Source of the DNA: Candidatus Bathyarchaeota archaeon
GTDB taxonomy: Archaea > Thermoproteota > Bathyarchaeia > 40CM-2-53-6 > RBG-13-38-9
DNA length: 6,328 nt
Reading direction: 5' to 3'
Assembly (NCBI GenBank): GCA_007050885.1
Contig: SMYQ01000057.1
Location: 1 to 6,328, forward strand
The notes below the pieces were generated by a model. It was not told the DNA's origin and searched no databases. It saw nothing but the letters and a program-made list of their open reading frames with translations. Both the position numbers and the translations under genes were made by a program. Below, in pieces: positions 1-5,876 of this stretch. Numbering within the stretch: position 1 is the first letter of the stretch; the number at the start of each line of letters is the position of its first letter.

Positions 1-26
1 AAGTATAGGTTATGTAAACAGTCAAA

Positions 27-614
27 TCATATATTGCCTAATAGTATTATGATTGCAGCCGTAATTATACCTACGATCATTATACGAAGACCTGATATTA
101 TTAATCGCTCTCTCGATATTTTTCCTAAAAATACTCCAATCATAAATAGAACCAATAAAATTAGTAGAAGTGAAATTATTACCGCTTCATTTATCGATAT
201 TAAACCATAATGTGCAAAAATGAATGGCATTATAGCGATTACGGCTGCCAAGGAAGGAGACAACGCATTAACTAGGGCAGCCCAAATCATAGCTGTTCTT
301 TGGGCTTTTACATGAACTGAATTGTCCAAGTCTAGGAGTAGAGATTTTTCTAATTCTTCCAATTTTCTGAGGCGCTCAGCCCTCTCTGCAAAATAGGTGC
401 CTGAAAATCCTGAAATACCCAAAGCCAGACTTACTCCCATTCCAGCTCCAATTATTGTTCTAGGTTGAACCGGACCTGAAGTCCAAGCTCCTATGATTAC
501 TCCTAAAGCAGTTAATGCACCATCAAATGCATTCATTACAAAATATCTTCGAGATATAGCTGAGACGCCAGTTAATCGGAGGTAAAATCTAAATTTCTCT
601 AGATACTTTTTCAA
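27..614 (-). CDS. VIT1/CCC1-like integral membrane protein (probable metal transporter)
   Basis: 195 residues, mostly hydrophobic, with about five membrane segments (roughly residues 28-45, 53-73, 108-135, 144-163 and 172-194). This matches the five-helix plan of VIT1/CCC1 proteins, which carry Fe2+ or Mn2+ out of the cytosol. TM1 has the family-like 'NAFDGALTALGV' with an acidic residue (D31), and TM2 carries a methionine (M59); VIT transporters use an Asp and a Met in these helices. The loop between TM2 and TM3 (about 74-106) is short but charged (E77, E80, E86, E87, E89), where longer VITs have a Glu-rich metal-binding domain. The start is TTG at 614-612. The frame is open back to a stop near 688 but offers no ATG, and the basic N-terminal helix before 'RRYFVMNAFDG' supports this start over Met27. 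It is divergent from the lactonase-like gene. The family call is fairly firm; transport and the ion are inferred. Confidence 0.8.
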   Translation of the reverse strand: MKKYLEKFRFYLRLTGVSAISRRYFVMNAFDGALTALGVIIGAWTSGPVQPRTIIGAGMGVSLALGISGFSGTYFAERAERLRKLEELEKSLLLDLDNSVHVKAQRTAMIWAALVNALSPSLAAVIAIMPFIFAHYGLISINEAVIISLLLILLVLFMIGVFLGKISRERLIISGLRIMIVGIITAAIIILLGNI

Positions 615-667
615 TTTTTTATCTTGCTTCCAAATATTCCTAAAGAGTGCGAATACACTAATTATTC

Positions 668-682
668 GTTTTATATGCTTTC
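668..682 (-). promoter_or_regulatory. BRE/TATA promoter element of the VIT-like gene
   Basis: On the minus strand this reads GAAAGCATATAAAAC: a purine-rich BRE-like stretch followed by an ATATAAAA TATA box. The box centre is about 59 nt upstream of the TTG start, so transcription would begin near 646-650 with a leader of about 33 nt. It is the best TATA match upstream of this gene. Assignment is by sequence pattern only. Confidence 0.5.
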
Positions 683-727
683 AAATATGAATGTAATTTA
701 TTTACTGCCATTATTTATTTCATATTT
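683..727. repeat. 9-bp inverted repeat plus three ATTTATTT copies beside the VIT promoter
   Basis: AAATATGAA (683-691) is perfectly inverted as TTCATATTT (719-727), with a 27-nt spacer. The left arm abuts the BRE of the VIT-like promoter on its upstream side. The spacer and right arm also hold ATTTATTT at 696-703 and 713-720, with a third copy at 724-731. The arrangement could bind a regulator upstream of BRE/TATA, but the DNA here is very AT-rich, so chance repeats are expected more often than usual. Confidence 0.35.
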
Positions 728-736
728 ATTTAATTG

Positions 737-824
737 TATTAGAGTATGATATTAGAATGAATCATAAATAGGCTCATTATTCATTTTGTGATTGTGAATA
801 CCACAAAATATTAGAATACATCAT
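737..824 (+). repeat. Three degenerate TATTAGA-type direct repeats upstream of the lactonase-like gene
   Basis: Three related words lie in the divergent intergenic region: TATTAGAGTATGAT (737-750), TATTAGAATGAATCAT (750-765) and TATTAGAATACATCAT (809-824). The second and third share 14 of 16 positions and start 59 nt apart; the first shares TATTAGA and ends in GAT. They lie 33-120 nt upstream of the ATG at 857, where a transcription factor would act. No known regulator site is recognised. Confidence 0.45.
783..809. promoter_or_regulatory. Perfect 8-bp inverted repeat, possible operator or hairpin, overlapping a weak TATA element
   Basis: ATTTTGTG (783-790) and CACAAAAT (802-809) are exact reverse complements separated by 11 nt, giving arm centres 19 nt apart, close to two turns of B-DNA. 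The right arm overlaps the best TATA-like stretch for the lactonase-like gene (AAAATATT, 805-812), which would put its start of transcription near 832-838. A dimeric repressor bound here would block TBP. Both promoter and operator are inferred from position and symmetry. Confidence 0.4.
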
Positions 825-856
825 TAAAGTATCTTCGCAATAGTGGGTTGAATGAT

Positions 857-1699
857 ATGGATTGGAAAATTCACGTATTGTATGTGGGAGACATAATATG
901 TCCCAAAGGAGTTTCGACATTTGGTCTTGATACAGACTTACAAATAAATGGTCCTTATCTCGCATTCCTTCTTGTTTCAAAATCTAAGAAGATACTTGTA
1001 GATACTGGAATGAATTCTCGATTCATAATTGATGGAAAGGCTTGGGCGGGATTGCCTGCAAAGGGAGGGGAGAAATTTCTGCTTGAATCACTTAAGAAAA
1101 ACGATACTCAGCCAGAGGAAATTGAAACAGTGATATACACACATCTGCATAATGATCATGCGGGTAATTGCCATCTATTCCCAAAAGCATTACATGTGTT
1201 TCATTATGATGAATGGGCAGAATTACTGAATCCCCTTCCTTCAATGCGAATCAGAAAAGATTTTGATCCTGATGTCATTCCATATCTCAAGAAATTCCGT
1301 TGTCTGAGAGTTACTGGAGATACCGAATTCACAGATGGTATTCATCTTTATCATACACCAGGGCATACGATAGGCGGATTAACAGTTGGAGTAAATACTT
1401 CCGATGGCGTATATGTCATTCCTGGCGACATCATCAACATATATCAAAACCTGTTCCCCAAGATGTCTTCAATGGTAGATATAACTGGAAAACGTCACAA
1501 AATAACTCCAGCTCCAGAACAATATGGACCATTAGGAGTCCCCTCTACAATTTTATATGACCATTATGCTTGGTATCGGAGTATCTGGAAGATTCGTGGA
1601 CTCCTTAAGAGTCCCAAACACTTACTCCCTTGTCATGAATCGGCCATATGTGGAAAGACATTTCCTGGAGATTCAATAGATCTGGATATCCCTGAATAA
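857..1699 (+). CDS. Metallo-beta-lactamase-fold hydrolase of the AHL-lactonase-like group
   Basis: A 280-residue soluble protein of the metallo-beta-lactamase superfamily (residue numbers here count from the alternative TTG start at 848). The metal-ligand set looks complete: HxHxDH as H99, H101, D103 and H104 in 'THLHNDHAGN', H173 in 'HTPGHTIGG', D194 in 'IPGDI', and a C-terminal H263 in 'LPCHE'. This order, with HTPGH before the bridging Asp, resembles N-acyl homoserine lactonases such as AiiA, which open the homoserine lactone ring with a dinuclear metal site. The length is slightly above AiiA (about 250). No signal peptide or membrane segment is visible, so it should be cytosolic. ATG at 857 is chosen because GTGGG (843-847) ends 9 nt before it, whereas it directly abuts the TTG; the TTG start adds only three residues. 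The substrate is unknown: other lactones or esters are possible. It is convergent with the methyltransferase. Confidence 0.85.
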   Translation: MDWKIHVLYVGDIICPKGVSTFGLDTDLQINGPYLAFLLVSKSKKILVDTGMNSRFIIDGKAWAGLPAKGGEKFLLESLKKNDTQPEEIETVIYTHLHNDHAGNCHLFPKALHVFHYDEWAELLNPLPSMRIRKDFDPDVIPYLKKFRCLRVTGDTEFTDGIHLYHTPGHTIGGLTVGVNTSDGVYVIPGDIINIYQNLFPKMSSMVDITGKRHKITPAPEQYGPLGVPSTILYDHYAWYRSIWKIRGLLKSPKHLLPCHESAICGKTFPGDSIDLDIPE

Positions 1700-1740
1700 T
1701 CATCAAGATATTCAGATTAAGAGTTTCTCTCCTTACTTTT
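1692..1740 (+). terminator. Hairpin and T-rich tail after the lactonase-like gene
   Basis: CTGAATA (1692-1698) and TATTCAG (1709-1715) form a perfect 7-bp stem with a 10-nt loop, overlapping the TAA stop. A pyrimidine-rich stretch ending in TTTTT (about 1724-1740) follows. Archaeal polymerase terminates on U-rich tracts, so the tail is the stronger half of this call. The complementary strand shows no T-run for the convergent methyltransferase gene. Confidence 0.45.
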
Positions 1741-1746
1741 TATCAA

Positions 1747-2319
1747 TCAACTCAATCTTGGAACAAACATCGGTACTTTCTTAGAATAGGCATCATATTT
1801 TATTCCAAGTTTTGATTTGAGATACTTTTCTTCATCTTTAGCTAGTTTGTAATATGATAAAGTCATTATTGGCCAAAGTATTGCGGTGAAAATTGTCGGC
1901 CAATGAATTAACCATCCTAAAGTAAAAAGGATGAATCCAAGATATTGTGGGTGCCTTATACGGCTATATATACCATAATCAACAAACTCACCTTTTGCGG
2001 CATATACTTTTTTCCAACCAATAAAAATCAGATAGACGCCAATACCAGAAATAATAGAGCCAATTATGAATCCTGGTAAGCCCAACATATGCCCTTTCCA
2101 ATAGGTATCTGGTATTCCACCCAAGTAAGTCGAGAAAAAGTAGATGGTTAAGGGAATACCATACATCTCAGCGAATAATGATACTATAAAACTAAAGTAT
2201 AGACCACCTGACCTTTTTTCATATTTAGTTTTGAACGATAAAGAGACTAAGAAAATTGAAAAAACAAGAATTCCTGCAATAACTAGATCCCAACGATAAA
2301 AATATTCAAATTCAAACAT
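1747..2319 (-). CDS. Isoprenylcysteine carboxyl methyltransferase (ICMT)-family membrane methyltransferase
   Basis: About 190 residues with roughly five hydrophobic segments (near 13-31, 43-65, 84-104, 127-143 and 144-163, counting from the GTG at 2328). The C-terminal half carries the ICMT/phospholipid-methyltransferase signature: 'GIYSRIRHPQYLGFI' (119-133), then an acidic pair (E166/E167) and a 'YDAYSKKVPMFVP' tail, elements that bind S-adenosylmethionine in ICMT. The 'SLFAEMYGIPLTIYF' segment (50-64) also recurs in prokaryotic members. Eukaryotic ICMT methylates prenylated cysteine; prokaryotic homologues mostly have unknown substrates, possibly lipids or other small molecules, and nothing here identifies one. 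The ATG at 2319-2317 is preferred: it lies about 20 nt from a TATA-like element, and GTG at 2328 would add only three residues. It is divergent from the copper ATPase, 223 bases apart, but a shared role is not shown. Confidence 0.82.
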   Translation of the reverse strand: MFEFEYFYRWDLVIAGILVFSIFLVSLSFKTKYEKRSGGLYFSFIVSLFAEMYGIPLTIYFFSTYLGGIPDTYWKGHMLGLPGFIIGSIISGIGVYLIFIGWKKVYAAKGEFVDYGIYSRIRHPQYLGFILFTLGWLIHWPTIFTAILWPIMTLSYYKLAKDEEKYLKSKLGIKYDAYSKKVPMFVPRLS

Positions 2320-2334
2320 TTTTGCCACTTTGAA

Positions 2335-2343
2335 CTTATATCC
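2335..2343 (-). promoter_or_regulatory. Possible TATA element of the methyltransferase gene
   Basis: The minus strand reads GGATATAAG here, about 20 nt upstream of the ATG at 2319. That is slightly short for a leaderless start but roughly compatible with one. The preceding bases are only moderately purine-rich. It is the only TATA-like stretch close to the gene on this strand. Confidence 0.3.
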
Positions 2344-2457
2344 TCTTATTCAATGATTTAGCTTCTCAATAAATATGATACTAAAAACAAGTCAAAAAGG
2401 ATCTATTTTTTTCTATTTACACAGATTATTCATGTTCATAAATTCAATTGGAAATCA

Positions 2458-2487
2458 GATATATTTATAACGACGTTATATTTAAAG
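2458..2487 (+). promoter_or_regulatory. Promoter region of the copper ATPase (two candidate TATA elements)
   Basis: Two TATA-like stretches occur: AGATATATTTATAA (ending at 2470), preceded by a purine-rich GGAAATC, and TTATATTTAAAG (2476-2487). They predict transcription starts near 2490 or 2507 and a leader of about 35-55 nt before ATG 2543. A weak AAAGGCG (2528-2534) is the only purine-rich ribosome-binding candidate. The operator-like palindrome at 2466-2480 joins the two elements. Confidence 0.5.
2466..2480. promoter_or_regulatory. Perfect 15-nt palindrome, candidate operator for the copper ATPase
   Basis: TATAACG-A-CGTTATA has 7-bp perfect arms around one central base. It sits 63-77 nt upstream of the ATPase start and overlaps or lies directly downstream of the TATA elements, where archaeal repressors commonly act. 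Copper exporters are usually metal-regulated, so a dimeric copper-responsive regulator is a reasonable guess. No regulator gene is in the window, and I do not recognise the site as a published motif. Confidence 0.5.
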
Positions 2488-2542
2488 TCATTAAAGATAA
2501 TTTTCAACTAAATCTTGAAAACTTCAAAAAGGCGTTTCAGAT

Positions 2543-4621
2543 ATGGCAAAAGATCCTATTTGCGGAATGTACGTTGACGAGAAGAATCCACCTTTTAAAA
2601 CGAAAATTCATGATGAACCATACTACTTCTGCAGTGAAACATGTCTTCGCACGTTTGAGGCGCCAGAAGTAGAGCTTCGAAATCTGAAGCGCCTAATAGT
2701 CTTCAGCTTAGCACTTAGCATACCAACATTTGTCTTCTCGTTCTATCCAATTCTCCCAACCATTTCAAACAATATATTACTTTTTCTTCTCGCTACACCT
2801 GTACAATTTATAGTAGGATTAAGATTCTATAAAGGAGCAATAGATGCACTAAAAAAATTCACCGCTAACATGGACACCCTTATAGCGGTGGGTACATCTG
2901 CAGCCTGGATATATAGCACCATAGTGACCTTTATGCCAGGTATTTTCCCAGAAGGGAAGGTTTACTATGATACCGCTGCACTGATAATTTCTCTGATTTT
3001 AGTTGGGAAACTACTTGAAGACATTGCAAAAGGAAAAGCATCCGAGGCCATCAGAAAACTTATGGACCTTCAACCTATGCTGGCAAAAGTGATTCGAGAA
3101 AACAAGGAACTAGAGATTCCTGTAGAAAGAGTAAAGAAAAACGACATTGTGATAGTTCGTTCTGGAGAAAAAATACCTGTAGATGGAATAATTATTGAAG
3201 GCCATGCCTCAATTGATGAAAAAATGATTACTGGCGAAAGCATCCCAGCAGAGAAAGATGCCGGTAATGAGGTCATTGGCGCTACTATCAACAAAGAGGG
3301 TTTGATCAAAGTCAAGGCTACCAAACTTGGTCAAGACAGCACCCTTTCTAAGATAATTAGATTGGTCGAAGAAGCTCAACAGTCTACTGCTCCCAGTCAA
3401 AAATTAGCAGATCAAGTATCTGCATATTTTGTACCTGCAGTGATTCTCATAGCAATATTTGCATCTACATCTTGGTACTTTTTAGGATCGAAATCCTTCA
3501 CATTTGCATTAACAATCTTCATAGCAGTTCTAATAGTCGCATGTCCATGCGCTCTCGGAATAGCAACTCCCACAGCCATAATGGTTGGAACAGGTAAAGG
3601 CGCTGAGAATGGTCTACTAATTAAAGGTGGGGACAATCTTGAGAAGACACGAAAATTGACCACAATCGTGTTTGACAAGACAGGTACCCTAACCAAGGGT
3701 GAGCCATCAGTAACTGATGTAATTACAGTAGAAGATTTCGATAAAAACAAACTTCTAAAACTTGCAGCAGCTGCTGAAAAGGGATCCGAACATCCTCTGG
3801 GCCAAGCAATTATCAAAAGCGCCGAAGAGAGAGGATTTGCAATTCAAAAGTTAGAGAACTTTAACGTAATACCAGGACATGGAGTCAAAGCAAATGTCGA
3901 TGATAAAGAGATTCTTGTTGGAAATCGCAAACTGATGATTGACAATAAAATATCTATTGACTTCTTAGAGAATCAAGTGAGTCAACTAGAACATGAAGGA
4001 AAAACTGCAATGATCACAGCGATAAACAGCAAAGCATTGGGAATAATCGCCGTAGCAGATACTTTGAAAGACCACTCAGTTGAAGCGATCAAAAAATTAC
4101 AGAATATGGGATTGGAAGTCGTCATGCTTACAGGAGATAACAAAAGAACTGCGGATACAATAGCTAAGAAAATCAGCGTTAGCAGGATTCTAGCTGAAGT
4201 GCTACCAGGCGATAAAGCAAATGAGATAAAAAAACTTCAAGAAGAAGGAAAGTTCGTCGGGATGGTCGGCGATGGAATCAATGATGCCCCAGCTTTAGCT
4301 CAGGCAGACATCGGCATCGCCATTGGCAGCGGTAGCGATATAGCCATGGAAACTGGAGGCATAGTACTGATAAAGGATGACCTCCGCGATGTTGTTGCCT
4401 CGATTCAATTAAGCCAAAAGACCGTTAGCAAAATAAAACAGAATCTATTCTGGGCATTCTTCTACAATTCAGCACTAATACCTGTAGGAGCAGGCGCTCT
4501 TTACCCATTTTTTGGTATTTTGTTAAATCCAATATTTGCTGCTGCGGCAATGGCATTTAGCTCAGTTTCGGTAGTCACTAACTCTCTTCTCTTGAGAAGA
4601 TTCAAGCCAAAAATAAAGTAA
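2543..4621 (+). CDS. copA: Cu+-type P1B ATPase with N-terminal YHS domain
   Basis: 692 residues, membrane-bound, predicted to export Cu+ from the cytosol using ATP. An N-terminal YHS domain (about 3-41; C7, C30, C34 in 'DPICGMYVD' and 'YYFCSETC') replaces the usual CxxC HMA domain. Eight membrane segments follow: about 49-68, 76-95, 108-131, 143-160, 292-314, 320-345, 633-655 and 660-684. Core motifs are all present: TGES (230-233), CPC (334-336), DKTGTLT with the phosphorylated D378, the N-domain HP (H417) with GHG (445-447), and GDGINDAP (576-583). YN (641-642) in the seventh segment and M670xxSS in the eighth are the Cu+-specific residues of CopA-type (P1B-1) pumps, arguing against Zn/Cd or Co. 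The start 'MAKDPICGMYVDE' is typical of YHS proteins. The gene stands alone, with its own promoter and a hairpin/TTTT sequence behind it. Confidence 0.95.
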   Translation: MAKDPICGMYVDEKNPPFKTKIHDEPYYFCSETCLRTFEAPEVELRNLKRLIVFSLALSIPTFVFSFYPILPTISNNILLFLLATPVQFIVGLRFYKGAIDALKKFTANMDTLIAVGTSAAWIYSTIVTFMPGIFPEGKVYYDTAALIISLILVGKLLEDIAKGKASEAIRKLMDLQPMLAKVIRENKELEIPVERVKKNDIVIVRSGEKIPVDGIIIEGHASIDEKMITGESIPAEKDAGNEVIGATINKEGLIKVKATKLGQDSTLSKIIRLVEEAQQSTAPSQKLADQVSAYFVPAVILIAIFASTSWYFLGSKSFTFALTIFIAVLIVACPCALGIATPTAIMVGTGKGAENGLLIKGGDNLEKTRKLTTIVFDKTGTLTKGEPSVTDVITVEDFDKNKLLKLAAAAEKGSEHPLGQAIIKSAEERGFAIQKLENFNVIPGHGVKANVDDKEILVGNRKLMIDNKISIDFLENQVSQLEHEGKTAMITAINSKALGIIAVADTLKDHSVEAIKKLQNMGLEVVMLTGDNKRTADTIAKKISVSRILAEVLPGDKANEIKKLQEEGKFVGMVGDGINDAPALAQADIGIAIGSGSDIAMETGGIVLIKDDLRDVVASIQLSQKTVSKIKQNLFWAFFYNSALIPVGAGALYPFFGILLNPIFAAAAMAFSSVSVVTNSLLLRRFKPKIK

Positions 4622-4628
4622 AACGAAT

Positions 4629-4657
4629 CTGCTTAACTCGCGCTTTAAAGCAGTTTT
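4629..4657 (+). terminator. Hairpin-TTTT terminator candidate after copA
   Basis: CTGCTT (4629-4634) pairs with AAGCAG (4648-4653); two more A-T pairs form if one A is bulged. TTTT (4654-4657) follows immediately. This looks like a short intrinsic terminator 8 nt after the copA stop. In archaea the U-tract matters more than the stem, and this tract is only four long. Confidence 0.5.
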
Positions 4658-4661
4658 CGAT

Positions 4662-4679
4662 AATCAACATAGCTTGATT
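4662..4679. repeat. Second short hairpin in the copA-lplA gap
   Basis: AATCAA (4662-4667) and TTGATT (4674-4679) form a 6-bp AT-rich stem with a 6-nt loop, 4 nt after the TTTT of the first hairpin. It may reinforce termination or protect the copA 3' end, or be chance. The rest of the gap to 4759 holds no gene and no convincing promoter; GTGA (4750-4753) may serve as a weak ribosome-binding site for the next gene. Confidence 0.25.
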
Positions 4680-4759
4680 TGAAAGATTAAGAGGATCACC
4701 AATCTATCCCTAAGAAAGAAAGTTTGACAGTCAGCACAATTTATAGAGCGTGAATATGC

Positions 4760-5863
4760 ATGAGCTGGAGATTACTTGATCTAGGAGCCGTAGATGGGTT
4801 TGTGATGACGAGCTTATATGAGGCTGTAGCAAAAGCTCAAGAAGAGCATAATTCTGAAAATACATTAATTCTCAATTATCCGAGTGAACCTTTTGTAAAT
4901 GTAGGATTTCATCAAATTGTGGAGAAAGAAGTTGATCTCAATTTCGTGAGACAAAAAGAATTCCCAGTCATCAGACGATCAATAGGTGGCGGAACAATAC
5001 TCGACGGACCTTGGGAACAGGACTACTTTTTCATAGTTAGGAAAAAAAGTCAAGATTGCCCAGTCGATATCAAAGATTTTTATCGAAAATATCTTTCCAT
5101 CGTAGCATCAACGTTAAGAGGATTCGGCGTCAAAGCCGAGTATAGACCGATCAACGATATAGTTGCTAGAGACAGGAAGATTTCAGGTAATGGAGGTGTG
5201 TCCATAGGAGAGTCTATGGTTCTGGCTGGAGACATCCTGCTTGACCTTCCCACTGAATTGATGACAAAAGTCCTTAAAGTGCCAGATGAAAAATTTCGAG
5301 ATAAATTACAAAAGTCACTATCGGAGTGGATGACATCCCTGCGCCTAGAACTTGAAAATGCTCCATCGAGAGACAAAGTGAAGCAGAGTCTAATCAAAGA
5401 ATTTGAAAAACAAATTGGAGCCACGATTGAAGAGCGAGAACTCTCGTCTACTGAAAGAAAATACCTTGATGAACTCCTAATGGAACGACAAAAGAAAACA
5501 TGGGTATTCATGAAGGATATGAGTCATGAAGCCCTTTTTCAAACTGCGAGATCAAGAAAAATCAAAGTAAAAGAGGGCGTAAATATTTGTGAGGGAGTTT
5601 ACAAAGCTAAAAAGCTCATTCGAATCACGATGGAAACAATAGACGATCGCATAAGTGAAATATCAATCTCTGGAGACTTCTTCACCGACCCACACATTGG
5701 CGCAATAGAAAAGCTTGAACGATCAATAATTGGAGCATCACTAAACAAAGATGATTTACAGCAAAGAATTCTTGCAGAATATAATAATCTTGGACTGACA
5801 CTTACAGGAATGACTATTGATGATTTGGTTGCCGCTATCTTAACAGCAAAAGATGCTAAATAG
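4760..5863 (+). CDS. lplA: Lipoate-protein ligase, catalytic and C-terminal (LplB-like) domains in one chain
   Basis: 367 residues, cytosolic. Members activate lipoate with ATP to lipoyl-AMP and transfer it to a lysine of lipoyl domains (2-oxoacid dehydrogenase E2 or glycine-cleavage H protein). The N-terminal 245 residues carry the biotin/lipoate ligase core: 'WRLLDLG' (3-9), 'VIRRSIGGGTILDG' (70-83) and 'NDIVARDRKISGNGG' (132-146), whose K140 aligns with the catalytic lysine of LplA. From about 250 the C-terminal accessory domain follows, with 'CEGVYKAKKLIRIT' and 'ISISGDFFTDP' (301-311). That domain is a separate protein, LplB, in Thermoplasma. The LplA-typical HD after GGG is replaced by LDG, which I recall in other archaeal members. 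ATG 4760 is the first start after an in-frame TGA (4751-4753) and keeps the conserved 'WRLLD'. Octanoyltransferase activity is less likely, since no Cys stands in the catalytic core. Confidence 0.88.
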   Translation: MSWRLLDLGAVDGFVMTSLYEAVAKAQEEHNSENTLILNYPSEPFVNVGFHQIVEKEVDLNFVRQKEFPVIRRSIGGGTILDGPWEQDYFFIVRKKSQDCPVDIKDFYRKYLSIVASTLRGFGVKAEYRPINDIVARDRKISGNGGVSIGESMVLAGDILLDLPTELMTKVLKVPDEKFRDKLQKSLSEWMTSLRLELENAPSRDKVKQSLIKEFEKQIGATIEERELSSTERKYLDELLMERQKKTWVFMKDMSHEALFQTARSRKIKVKEGVNICEGVYKAKKLIRITMETIDDRISEISISGDFFTDPHIGAIEKLERSIIGASLNKDDLQQRILAEYNNLGLTLTGMTIDDLVAAILTAKDAK

Positions 5864-5876
5864 ATACCAAATCTAT
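5860..5876 (+). terminator. Short stem-loop across the lplA stop codon
   Basis: ATAGAT (5860-5865) and ATCTAT (5871-5876) form a 6-bp stem with a 5-nt loop that includes the TAG stop. No T-run follows, so if it helps end transcription it would need the C/T-rich sequence downstream. The call is weak. Confidence 0.25.

Noticed and set aside
777..980. 67-residue minus-strand open frame opposite the start of the lactonase-like gene
   Set aside because: It lies over repeats and the 5' end of a well-supported gene and shows no motif.
1300..1560. 86-residue plus-strand open frame inside the lactonase-like gene
   Set aside because: It overlaps HTPGH and GDI coding in the real frame and has shadow-like composition.
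2448..2672. 74-residue plus-strand open frame over the copA promoter and start
   Set aside because: It crosses the promoter and overlaps the YHS-coding region in another frame, and its product resembles nothing recognised.
3070..3816. Minus-strand open frames (3070-3324, 3209-3400, 3412-3816) inside copA
   Set aside because: They are antisense shadows of the ATPase; no start signals or motifs.
4693..4700. GGATCACC, identical to part of the 16S rRNA 3' end
   Set aside because: An isolated 8-mer with no flanking rRNA similarity; most likely chance.
4738..4746. AATTTATAG as an archaeal TATA box for the lipoate ligase gene
   Set aside because: It ends 13 nt before the ATG, so transcription would start inside the gene. 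Moving the start to ATG 4805 would lose the conserved WRLLD motif.
4724..4747. TTGACA (4724-4729) and TATAGA (4742-4747) as a bacterial sigma-70 promoter for the lipoate ligase gene
   Set aside because: The spacing is 12 nt, far short of 17, and the other promoters look archaeal.
5080..5511. 143-residue minus-strand open frame inside the lipoate ligase gene
   Set aside because: Its Ser/Arg-rich composition is typical of an antisense shadow, and the plus-strand gene is well supported.
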